DNA from: Deltaproteobacteria bacterium
Lineage (GTDB): Bacteria > Desulfobacterota > JAENJC01
DNA: 10,090 nt
Direction: 5' to 3'
NCBI GenBank assembly: GCA_016208525.1
Contig: JACQYJ010000166.1
Coordinates: 1 to 10,090, forward strand
Each line of letters opens with the position of its first letter. Within the stretch, counting starts at the first letter, position 1. The position numbers were made by a program, and so were the translations under genes. A model generated the notes under the pieces. It was given only the letters and a program-made list of their open reading frames with translations. It did no database searches and was not told where the DNA came from. Positions 1 to 6,135 of the stretch are shown here, one piece after another.

Positions 1-63
1 TTGAAGGGGAGGGAACAAAAAGTTTCCTCTCCCTCAGGGAGAGGATTAAGGTGAGGGTGGGGT
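1..63. repeat. CCCTCACC-type hairpin repeat (partial, left edge)
   Basis: The segment contains the palindrome CCTCTCCC/GGGAGAGG (26-33 with 37-44) followed by GGTGAGGGTGGGG. Read on the minus strand it matches, by eye, the start of another repeat at 7349-7400 (CCCCACCCTCACC, a short variable part, then CTCTCCCTGA). It is therefore one member of an interspersed family of which a second member lies in this window. Its left end is outside the window. Confidence 0.6.
17..44 (-). terminator. Possible rho-independent terminator for the minus-strand cytochrome cluster
   Basis: On the minus strand an 8-bp GC-rich stem (CCTCTCCC/GGGAGAGG) is followed after four bases by TTTTT. It lies about 90 bases beyond the stop of the last cytochrome gene. 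The stem belongs to a dispersed repeat, so termination would be a secondary use, and the short T-run makes it uncertain. Confidence 0.35.
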
Positions 64-133
64 AAGTATTTTCACGGTAAATATCGCTGTTTTGCTCTCA
101 GTATCTTTTTCAACGCTTACCTCAAATACCTTA

Positions 134-1654
134 TCAAGAACTTTTCTTCTTACGTGCGCTAGCGAGCCAGAGCAACTCAGCGCCGACCACCAAACCGGCT
201 ACGAGGAGGGGAATAAAATAAACACTCATTCCCGCCTTCGGTTTAAGGAGGATCCAGTACCAGGTTGTCATTGTATGCTTCGACCCCTTCTCGCCATTCG
301 TGCCGTCCCATGCGGCAAATGCGATCGGAGTAAATCTTCCTTCGACGAACTGTATATCCTTATCTTTCTCAGCTGTTACAAGCGGCCTCTTCATAACAAC
401 ACGCCAGGTTCCTTTGTCATAAACTCCTTTAGTTGCCAACCCGGCCTTAGCAGGGTCCCTTTCATCCTTCTTGGCAAATCCGGTGGCATTGAGCAGCTTT
501 GTAACCTGAGCAACGCCGTCTTGACCGGTGTTCCAATACCAGATATTAACAGGCCAAGCGGCATCACCGTGACCAAAGTATGGTTTTTCCATTTCCAGAG
601 GAATCGTAACAGGGAATTGAACGGCAACCGCATCAGGGGAAACTTCTCCTTCAGCTATTTCGGCGGCTTTTGGATCACCGGGAACGCTTGCTGTCCTGTC
701 ATCCCATTCGATTAATATTGAAATATCCTTGTCATTATAATATGCCCTGGAAGTGATACTGTTATTAGAGGGAGTAAAGAATCTTTCCTGTCCGATTATC
801 TGAGGAACCAGAAAGAAGCTGGAGGGTTCCGCTTCCTTCCACTTGGGGTCACTCGGGTCAGAGGGAAGTTCCCCCTCAATCCTGGAAGCCTTCACAACGG
901 TGTTCTCGGCCTTGACTTCCTTTGTGCTGTCTGCCAATGACGAAACATAATTTGCAACATCCCATCTTTCTTCATCAGTAAGCTTCTTTTTACTTGCGGG
1001 ATCAGCGAAAGACGGCATCTGTGTGCCAGGAATACCTACCGACATACGGGCAAATATGTCTTTTGGATCGTTACTTGCCCTGAATGCCCATGGTTTCGTG
1101 AAATTCCTGGGCCATGTCCTGAATCCAAGGTCGTCCTTAAGCTTTTTAATGGCGACTCCCTTGCCTGCCTCCCCATGACATTCTGTGCATCGGTCCAGGA
1201 AGAGCTTCTTGCCCCGTTCAATGCTTTCGGCAGAGGTCTTTATCTGCTTGCTGAAGTCCAACTCCTTCTTGGGATTTTCAAGGCCTGCAAATTTCTTCAC
1301 ATAAGCCACCAGGTCCCATCTCTCCGGTTCAGAAAGCATATCTTTCCATGGCGGCATTGAAGAATCCGGCATACCGTCACTGATCATCCTGAAGATATCC
1401 TCATCCTTTGGGCTTACCTCATCGAATGGAGTCGTCTTAATTTTGTACATCCCAGAGGTAAAATCCCTTGGCGCAGGGTTTACTCGCTCCGCAGCCGGAC
1501 CGTCGCCTGCTCCCCCCTCGCCATGGCACCAGACGCACCTCTTGTCATAAATCTTTTTTCCATTTTCCGCGTTCCCCTGGGCCGAATAGCTTGTTAACGG
1601 GGCTGCGAAGACAGCAATTGACAGAATTGATACTAATTTTGTTCTCATTTTCAT
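134..1654 (-). CDS. Dihaem cytochrome c fused to an ethylbenzene-dehydrogenase gamma-like haem b domain, membrane-anchored (NxrC-like architecture)
   Basis: Predicted exported electron carrier of 506 aa. Seen: a signal peptide (about residues 1-25, cut near SYSA); a first cytochrome c domain with CVWCH at 40-44 and likely Met ligand M100 in SSMPPW; a second with CTECH at 156-160 and M213 in TQMPSF; a domain at about 257-470 resembling the haem-b-binding gamma subunit of ethylbenzene dehydrogenase and related DMSO-reductase-family enzymes; and a C-terminal helix (about 477-497) ending in RKKKSS, which would anchor it with the bulk in the periplasm. Known: EbdC binds haem b through Met and Lys. 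Here the usual MGD is FGHGD, with H362 replacing the Met; K459 is a candidate Lys. The start has ATG at 1654 behind AGGACGG; a second in-frame ATG lies two codons on. It is last in the cytochrome cluster. No molybdopterin catalytic subunit lies in the window, so the donor is unknown. NxrC-like describes the architecture and does not imply nitrite oxidation. Confidence 0.85.
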   Translation of the reverse strand: MKMRTKLVSILSIAVFAAPLTSYSAQGNAENGKKIYDKRCVWCHGEGGAGDGPAAERVNPAPRDFTSGMYKIKTTPFDEVSPKDEDIFRMISDGMPDSSMPPWKDMLSEPERWDLVAYVKKFAGLENPKKELDFSKQIKTSAESIERGKKLFLDRCTECHGEAGKGVAIKKLKDDLGFRTWPRNFTKPWAFRASNDPKDIFARMSVGIPGTQMPSFADPASKKKLTDEERWDVANYVSSLADSTKEVKAENTVVKASRIEGELPSDPSDPKWKEAEPSSFFLVPQIIGQERFFTPSNNSITSRAYYNDKDISILIEWDDRTASVPGDPKAAEIAEGEVSPDAVAVQFPVTIPLEMEKPYFGHGDAAWPVNIWYWNTGQDGVAQVTKLLNATGFAKKDERDPAKAGLATKGVYDKGTWRVVMKRPLVTAEKDKDIQFVEGRFTPIAFAAWDGTNGEKGSKHTMTTWYWILLKPKAGMSVYFIPLLVAGLVVGAELLWLASARKKKSS

Positions 1655-1761
1655 TTTGACCGTCCTGATCGTTTTTTATCCTCTGGTGTTTTGAGTCCCA
1701 AGAGGTTTAAAGATGCAAGAATTTATTTATTAACATTTCTGAAAGCTAACTTATCAATAAT

Positions 1762-1817
1762 CTAATGCGCAGCCCATGACCTTGGAGCCTGTCCAGTGTA
1801 ATCATAGAGGAATAGAA
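1762..1817 (-). pseudogene. Out-of-frame C-terminal tail of the upstream monohaem cytochrome c
   Basis: Read in the frame ending at the TAG at 1762-1764, this stretch encodes ILFLYDYTGQAPRSWAAH. That is the kind of C-terminal helix and tail expected after the Met-ligand segment of this type of cytochrome c, where a typical order is AMPVWED, then a helix, then a YDYTG-like end. The preceding gene stops at 1818-1820, directly after SAMPV. About a dozen residues, including the expected WED segment, are missing and the frame has shifted. This suggests a deletion of roughly 37 bases, or an assembly or sequencing error of similar effect. Confidence 0.6.
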
Positions 1818-2492
1818 TCAGACCGGCATAGCGGATAACCACGGCGTAGCCTCTTTAGGGAGCCCTGGTCCGCCTGTCGATATTCTCCAGAACAGGAACG
1901 ATTCCTGTAATTGCGCTATTGTCCCTACGTCCTGAAAGTTGGCAGGCATAGGATTAAACCCTGGGGCATATTGTCCTCTTCCGTTAAGCTTATCGCCGTG
2001 ACAGTAGTGACAGTTCTTGTAATATACCGCTCCGCCCTCTTTTACATATGTCCTGAACTTCTCCGGATCTTCTTTCTGATATTTCCTTAATGGGTTCTCA
2101 AGCTTCAGCAGATCGTATGACTTGCCAAACGCCTTCATGGTTGCCGGAGGCGCAGGATGGATTGTTCGAAGCTCCACCGGCGCCTCGAAGCTTGGCGCCA
2201 GCTTGCTGTATGTCATCCAGCCTGCAAGAAGGGGCACAAGGACAAATACTATATTCCTGATTGTCTTCTTGCCTGGATCCTCCACCAGGGCCTTTATCGG
2301 AGCTGCCATTTCTTGTGCGCTCTCCTCCGTTGCGGTCGTCACAAGCAACGTAGCCACCACCACAAAGAACATATACATGGTCAGAAGGCTGGATGGTAAC
2401 GGTTGCTTGAGTCCAACGCTGAATACCAGCTTAAACGCAATATAAACCCCAACTACAACTAAAACTGCCTGTAACAACTTAGGTAACTTCAT
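1818..2492 (-). CDS. Membrane-bound monohaem cytochrome c with three N-terminal helices, C-terminus truncated by frameshift
   Basis: A 224-aa reading frame. Seen: hydrophobic helices at about 6-24, 34-53 and 78-96, then a periplasmic cytochrome c domain with CHYCH at 161-165 and likely Met ligand M222 in SAMPV. The frame ends at TGA directly after that Met, whereas cytochromes of this class normally continue with another helix; the missing end is readable out of frame just downstream (1762-1817). It starts 27 bases after the upstream dihaem cytochrome stops, with AAGAGG ahead of ATG, so the two are probably co-transcribed. Role by inference: a membrane-tethered electron carrier serving the neighbouring bd-like oxidase. 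I do not recognise a named family for this three-helix plus haem architecture. Whether the protein is functional depends on whether the frameshift is real. Confidence 0.75.
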   Translation of the reverse strand: MKLPKLLQAVLVVVGVYIAFKLVFSVGLKQPLPSSLLTMYMFFVVVATLLVTTATEESAQEMAAPIKALVEDPGKKTIRNIVFVLVPLLAGWMTYSKLAPSFEAPVELRTIHPAPPATMKAFGKSYDLLKLENPLRKYQKEDPEKFRTYVKEGGAVYYKNCHYCHGDKLNGRGQYAPGFNPMPANFQDVGTIAQLQESFLFWRISTGGPGLPKEATPWLSAMPV

Positions 2493-2519
2493 CTCTTTAC
2501 CTCTTTTTAGGTTTATTTA

Positions 2520-3359
2520 TTATTTAGATTTAACTAAATACTGTACCAGCATTTCAAACTCAGAGCCTGTCATCTTTGCACCGAAATCAGGCGGCATCAT
2601 CCCCGGAACGCAAGGCGCGCCACCAGGACAGTTCTTTGCGATATCTGCATTAGGATCAAGTACAGCCCTTCTCAGATAAGATTCATTTTTTGATTTACCA
2701 ACATGAGTCAAATCCGGTCCAATAGCTCCTTCTTCCTTACCTATCTTGTGACATGCTCCACAGCCGAATTTTACGATCACTTCTTCCGGCGTCTTAGCGG
2801 GTTCAGCCGGCTTTGCTTCCTCTGCCTTTTCAGACGGGGGCGCTCCTACCGGTATCTTTACTGTCACTTCAACACCAGACTTGTTCTGCAAGAAGGCGAT
2901 GACAGCATCAACCTCAGCGTCGGACAGCCCTATGGAGCCCTGCGTTACCACCGGCATCGGGCTCTTTGTGTCATTGTCTGAACCAAATCCAGCAACTACA
3001 AAGGCTGAAGGTGTCTTCATCGATTCTCTGAGGTACTCTTCAGGCGTTGTAGCCTTACCCTTATACCTCGGGTCCTTAAGCCTAAGTGGAGCTCTGTTGG
3101 CAACCGCTTCCTCACCTGCTCCGTCCAGCATCGGCGCCCTCTTGCCAACATTATTATGGCAAAGGGTGCAGGTGCCTTTCCCATTGAATACCTTATCACC
3201 GAGGGCGATGAACTGATCCATTGTCATGTTCCCGAGATCGAGCTTCTCCTCTGTTGGCGGTGGAGCTGACTTGACCTGGGGTATTCCAAAATTTGCAAAT
3301 CCTACAAAGCCAGAAAAAACAAGAATACAAAAAAACACGATCTTCAAAAAAATTTTCAT
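2520..3359 (-). CDS. Membrane-anchored dihaem cytochrome c
   Basis: A 279-aa protein. Seen: an N-terminal hydrophobic segment (about 4-24) that may be an uncleaved anchor; a first cytochrome c domain with CTLCH at 64-68 and a likely Met ligand in SPMPV (M135); a charged Ala/Glu/Lys/Pro linker at about 172-193; and a second cytochrome c domain with CGACH at 200-204 and a likely Met ligand in GMMPPDFG (M254 or M255). The anchor plus two tandem class-I haem domains resembles CcoP or NorC style subunits in layout, but I see no specific CcoP signature. A strong GGAG precedes ATG 3359. It sits between the oxidase-like gene and another cytochrome, separated from the oxidase by a mobile repeat. Inferred role: electron input to the oxidase. 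Confidence 0.85.
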   Translation of the reverse strand: MKIFLKIVFFCILVFSGFVGFANFGIPQVKSAPPPTEEKLDLGNMTMDQFIALGDKVFNGKGTCTLCHNNVGKRAPMLDGAGEEAVANRAPLRLKDPRYKGKATTPEEYLRESMKTPSAFVVAGFGSDNDTKSPMPVVTQGSIGLSDAEVDAVIAFLQNKSGVEVTVKIPVGAPPSEKAEEAKPAEPAKTPEEVIVKFGCGACHKIGKEEGAIGPDLTHVGKSKNESYLRRAVLDPNADIAKNCPGGAPCVPGMMPPDFGAKMTGSEFEMLVQYLVKSK

Positions 3360-3390
3360 CTTGGCTGCTCCTTACAATATTTATTCTAAT

Positions 3391-3558
3391 GAGGGTCTTG
3401 CAAAACTCTAAAAACAGGTTATTTAAAAACCATTTTTACCACAAAGTACACAAAGAACACGAAGGAAAATCAAAATATAGAGGCATTTGAAGCCTTTTCT
3501 TTAACTTAATCTCCTTCATGCCCTTTGTGGTTAAATAGATGAAGCATTTTGCAAGAGG
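3391..3558. mobile_element. MITE-like palindromic element, about 168 bp, with flanking direct repeats
   Basis: The gap between the oxidase and the dihaem cytochrome holds nested inverted repeats: outer TCTTGCAAAA (3396-3405) against TTTTGCAAGA (3547-3556), and inner ACCACAAAG (3438-3446) against CTTTGTGGT (3523-3531). The element is bordered by the identical 7-bp direct repeat TTCTAAT at 3384-3390 and 3559-3565, which looks like a target-site duplication. It encodes no protein, so it would have been moved by an enzyme supplied from elsewhere. It interrupts an otherwise co-directional cluster and may affect read-through. Confidence 0.65.
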
Positions 3559-3582
3559 TTCTAATTAATTGCTATATGTAAA

Positions 3583-5334
3583 TCAATGAGCAGCGCTTTT
3601 CTTTGAGCTGATATTGCTGAGCCAGAAGATGAATATAACTATAGCCATAAATATCACTGCCGCCAAAGTGACTACCTGTGCCGCATAACCAATCGTAGGA
3701 GTGAAAGCGTTTATAGAATTATCCCTCATTATAGAGTTTACGTGCCAATGCTGTCTAATTCCAGACCGGATGTAACCCATCAGGCCCATAAGCCATGTAA
3801 AGGAAACTGCCAATGTAAAAAGCGCATATTGAGACCGAGCTGGCACATTCCCCCACCTTAAAGGAGCCACTTCTTTAGCGCCCTTAAACATCATTGAATC
3901 TATGATCAATGTAGCTATAATAACTACTGCAGTAGAGGAGACCTGAGGGATGGATGATGCCACCTTATATGCCGTGTTTGTGAAGTATCCATGGTAGACT
4001 CCGAGGAAGATAATATTTCCTATGCCGCCGGCAAATATAGCTGCCTGAACTGCGCTTCCGGCATCAGCCCAGGAGACAGTTGCAATCTTGTTTACCCTCC
4101 TGTACAGCGTGAAGCTGAGGAATGTCATAATAATCATTATATTGACGGCAGTATTCTTGGCGGGCATGATCCCAAGAGGTCCAAGGTACTTATGATAAGG
4201 GCCACCTAATGCCTTTAACTCCTGGTTAGTCAAAACCAGCGTATGAGGAGTGAACCAGACGAGGAAGCATGCAACTACCGCTGCTGCTATCCACTTGATA
4301 TTCTTCGTATACCTTACGGAACCTTCGCTTCTACCCATACCGCACCAGAGGTAGTAATTCACGGAAAGGAAAAGGGCCCCGATAAGAACAGCCTGCATGA
4401 TAAACAGCCAGGCGAAGACACCGCCCATCAGGGTTATTCCCATCTGCTGACTGTAAGCATAAATCTCCTTTACAAGCCAGTAGCCTGCGAATGGAAGAGG
4501 AAGGAGCCCGCCGACAGCAATAATATTTGATGTATAACCCATCCAGTCATAATGGGCCCTGTCTTCTTTTGAAGCGCTGCCAAGGAACTTGTAAGCTGCA
4601 TAGGCGCCTATGATAGATCCTCCATAGGCTATATTCGCGACAACCCTGTGAAGGTTCAATGGGTTCCAGAGGAAGTTATGGATTACGTCCCACTCACTCC
4701 CTAAAAAGGCCCCTGTGCCTGGATCAACCCCGTTTGGGCTCATTGAAAAAGTCACCCAGGCATTTGCAAACAGCATCAGAACCGTGCCTACAAAATTAAG
4801 GACCAATCCGATGGTGAGATGTACCCACTTTTTGAATCCACCCTCAAGCCAGTGCCATCCATAATAATATACATATAAGGAAGCGCTTTCAGCGAAGAAC
4901 AGGAAGGCGTAGGCCAGCATTGACCTGCTAAAAAGACTTGTCAGGTATTTGAACAGATCTGGATAAAATATGAGGAGTGAAAATGTCAGTAGGCCGCCCA
5001 TAATCGCGGTAATAGAGTATGCAGCCATGCTGACCTTGATAAATTCATACGCCATATTGTCGTATCGTTGGTCCTTGGTAGCCATGCCAATTGCCTCTAT
5101 TATAAGGACAAAGATAGGCACTGCAAGGACGAATGCTGCAAACCAGAGATGTAACTGGGCAACTATCCAAACCAGAATCCTGCTATTAAAGCCTCCTATC
5201 TGAGGATAATCGGCCGCAGTTAATTTTGGCGCAGGAGGATACTCCGCTTTCTTTTCACCCTCTTTAACTGCCTCAGTAGCCTTGGCCTCTGACTTTACCG
5301 CTTCTTCCGCATTGGCAATATCGGACTCATACAC
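3583..5334 (-). CDS. Divergent cytochrome bd-superfamily oxidase subunit I (CydA-like; possibly an OR-N-type lineage)
   Basis: A 583-aa integral membrane protein, likely a terminal oxidase or related reductase. Seen: a charged cytoplasmic N-tail (1-50) and about 13-14 hydrophobic helices. CydA-like landmarks in order: H62 in QLHLWF (position of E. coli H19), E149 in FFAES (position of E107), ANAW at 190-193 (CydA ANGW), NPLNLHRVVA with H229 as candidate for the b558 ligand H186, and GYIRSGIRQHW at 520-530, corresponding to the CydA signature GWxxxExGRQPW. Differences: no glutamate at the E445 position, A141 at the apparent E99 position, no evident Q-loop, and no CydB gene here. Murali, Hemp and colleagues described divergent bd-superfamily lineages, including OR-N types in Nitrospirota; membership here is inference. 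The start is GTG at 5334 behind AAGAGG with short spacing. The cytochromes around it suggest cytochrome c rather than quinol as donor. Confidence 0.8.
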   Translation of the reverse strand: MYESDIANAEEAVKSEAKATEAVKEGEKKAEYPPAPKLTAADYPQIGGFNSRILVWIVAQLHLWFAAFVLAVPIFVLIIEAIGMATKDQRYDNMAYEFIKVSMAAYSITAIMGGLLTFSLLIFYPDLFKYLTSLFSRSMLAYAFLFFAESASLYVYYYGWHWLEGGFKKWVHLTIGLVLNFVGTVLMLFANAWVTFSMSPNGVDPGTGAFLGSEWDVIHNFLWNPLNLHRVVANIAYGGSIIGAYAAYKFLGSASKEDRAHYDWMGYTSNIIAVGGLLPLPFAGYWLVKEIYAYSQQMGITLMGGVFAWLFIMQAVLIGALFLSVNYYLWCGMGRSEGSVRYTKNIKWIAAAVVACFLVWFTPHTLVLTNQELKALGGPYHKYLGPLGIMPAKNTAVNIMIIMTFLSFTLYRRVNKIATVSWADAGSAVQAAIFAGGIGNIIFLGVYHGYFTNTAYKVASSIPQVSSTAVVIIATLIIDSMMFKGAKEVAPLRWGNVPARSQYALFTLAVSFTWLMGLMGYIRSGIRQHWHVNSIMRDNSINAFTPTIGYAAQVVTLAAVIFMAIVIFIFWLSNISSKKSAAH

Positions 5335-5359
5335 ACACCTCTTGAATAGAATTTTTGTA

Positions 5360-5476
5360 TTACTTGTGAAAAATCAGTGATAGTCCCTGGAGCTTCATCA
5401 ACCCTGCATCGAACAAGATAAAGAAAACAACACTGACAACAAGAGCAACCGCAAACGTCCCATAAAAAGATTTCAT
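5360..5476 (-). CDS. 38-aa single-helix membrane protein, probable small oxidase subunit
   Basis: A short reading frame from ATG 5476, preceded by the near-ideal ribosome site AAGGAGG with seven bases of spacing. The protein starts MKSFYGTFAV, has one hydrophobic helix (about residues 5-22), and ends in GLSLIFHK. It lies 25 bases upstream of the bd-like oxidase, so the two are likely translated from one transcript. Known: canonical bd oxidases carry single-helix subunits of about 30-40 aa (CydX, CydH/AppX, CydS) needed for stability. I see no sequence match to those; the analogy rests on size, topology and position. A longer in-frame opening reaches 5572, but the strong ribosome site favours the short form. 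Confidence 0.7.
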   Translation of the reverse strand: MKSFYGTFAVALVVSVVFFILFDAGLMKLQGLSLIFHK

Positions 5477-5495
5477 TATATCCTCCTTATTGTAA

Positions 5496-5594
5496 TCATA
5501 AAAACCAGATAAAAAAAGCCAGCATTGCAATTGATACCGAAATAAATAATATCGGCCCAGCCCATCCCGCATTTGATTCTGTTTTTTCCTGCAT
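5496..5594 (-). CDS. 32-aa single-helix membrane protein, first gene of the oxidase cluster
   Basis: This frame begins at ATG 5594, preceded by AGAGGTGAG, and stops at 5496, only 19 bases before the next small gene. The protein starts MQEKTESNAGWAGP, followed by a single hydrophobic helix (about 14-32) that runs to the very end (AFFIWFL). A polar N-terminus with one C-terminal helix resembles the accessory micro-subunits of respiratory oxidases. The tandem arrangement with a second microprotein and the oxidase supports its being real. No family is recognised. Confidence 0.62.
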   Translation of the reverse strand: MQEKTESNAGWAGPILFISVSIAMLAFFIWFL

Positions 5595-5631
5595 ATCTCA
5601 CCTCTTTATAATAAATTAATCAGCAACCTAC

Positions 5632-5659
5632 TTGACACCATTAAATTATATGCTATCTT
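5632..5659 (+). promoter_or_regulatory. Candidate sigma70-type promoter for the 33-aa plus-strand gene
   Basis: TTGACA (5632-5637), 16 bases, then TATCTT (5654-5659). The predicted transcription start, about seven bases on, falls at or next to the ATG at 5666, which would give a leaderless or nearly leaderless message. The -10 box is only a partial match. Confidence 0.35.
5645..5650 (-). promoter_or_regulatory. Candidate -10 box for the minus-strand oxidase cluster
   Basis: On the minus strand the hexamer is a perfect TATAAT, about 50 bases upstream of the first small gene (ATG 5594). No good -35 box is visible at 17 bases. It overlaps the plus-strand candidate promoter, so the two directions might compete. 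Confidence 0.35.
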
Positions 5660-5665
5660 GTTCAC

Positions 5666-5767
5666 ATGTTTAAAAAAGAAGACATATCTGGAATAGTAAT
5701 TTTCATTGGTCTTGCTGTTAACATTCTGGTGATAGTAACTATACTGATTTATTATTTCACCCGTTAA
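5666..5767 (+). CDS. Possible 33-aa single-helix membrane protein
   Basis: The frame from ATG 5666 to TAA 5767 encodes MFKKEDISG followed by an uninterrupted hydrophobic helix (about 10-30) and a short YYFTR end. Its basic N-terminus, single helix and tiny size parallel the two micro-proteins on the opposite strand. There is no ribosome-binding site; the only support for expression is a candidate promoter whose predicted start coincides with the ATG. It could be a small oxidase subunit transcribed divergently, or a chance frame in AT-rich DNA. Confidence 0.4.
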   Translation: MFKKEDISGIVIFIGLAVNILVIVTILIYYFTR

Positions 5768-5811
5768 GTTCACCCGTGATGGCAACGATAAATATCAATT
5801 TATATTTTATC

Positions 5812-5877
5812 TGTCAAGTCTTTTTTTGACATTTAAACAATTATCCACTTGACAACTCTGTTTAGGTGATATATACA
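5812..5877. promoter_or_regulatory. Divergent promoter region with inverted ACTTGACA boxes
   Basis: TGTCAAGT at 5812-5819 and ACTTGACA at 5847-5854 form an 8-bp inverted repeat 27 bases apart. Read outward, each supplies a perfect TTGACA -35 box. The plus-strand one is followed after 17 bases by TATACA (5872-5877), placing a start near 5884, exactly where a mobile repeat begins, so that element would sit in the leader of the downstream cytochrome genes. The minus-strand one has only a weak -10 (TATTTA). Another TTGACA lies at 5826-5831. The boxes could also be operator half-sites. Confidence 0.4.
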
Positions 5878-5883
5878 TTGGTT

Positions 5884-6104
5884 CATAAATCCTGCAATCG
5901 AACCGCAGAGCACACGGAGGAAACCCTTTAATACAAAAGGAAAACCTTATTTTAAATCTTTTCTCTGTGCACTCAAAGGGTCACTTTTGAAAACCCTATA
6001 ATTTTTAAAATCAACCTCACGGGAACACAGAGAATTAAAGGGTTTTAAAAGGTTTTTATACTCAAAATTTATCTCTGAGGCCTCTGTGGTTTGCAGTTTT
6101 TAGG
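5884..6104 (+). mobile_element. MITE-like 221-bp element, copy A
   Basis: This non-coding segment is repeated in inverted orientation at 7721-7941 with the same length and most positions matching by eye. Its ends are inverted repeats of each other: TAAATCCTGCAATCGAACC at the left against the complement of GGTTTGCAGTTTTTAGG at the right. Internal CACAGAG/CTCTGTG motifs allow further hairpins. TGGTTCATAAAT occurs at 5879-5890 and again at 6105-6116, so the copy is bordered by a direct repeat of 5 to 12 bases depending on where the element is taken to begin, consistent with a target-site duplication. It lies between a candidate promoter and the plus-strand cytochromes. Confidence 0.7.
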
Positions 6105-6135
6105 TGGTTCATAAATTTACAAAAGGAGGGTTCGA

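Noticed and set aside
40..130. A minus-strand frame continuing past the first cytochrome stop (VFEVSVEKDTESKTAIFTVK)
   Set aside because: It looks somewhat protein-like, but has no start codon or ribosome site and runs into the hairpin repeat; too little to call a gene.
92..715. A 207-codon plus-strand frame
   Set aside because: It is antisense to the cytochrome c/ethylbenzene-dehydrogenase fusion, which has clear haem motifs; the composition is typical of a shadow frame.
134..1654. Calling this gene nxrC
   Set aside because: Only the domain architecture is similar; no nitrite oxidoreductase alpha or beta subunit is in the window and the ligand residue differs.
2122..2445. Plus-strand frames of 107 and 80 codons
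   Set aside because: Both are opposite the three-helix cytochrome and overlap each other in different frames; neither has recognisable features.
5826..5840. TTGACATTTAAACAA as a possible FNR/CRP-type site
   Set aside because: The half-sites are one base off in spacing and do not match TTGAT-N4-ATCAA well; the TTGACA is better read as a promoter-like box.
5884..6104. The repeated CACAGAG motifs as a CRISPR array
   Set aside because: Motif copies are short, irregularly spaced and in both orientations, with no uniform repeat-spacer pattern; the whole 221-bp unit is a palindromic element.
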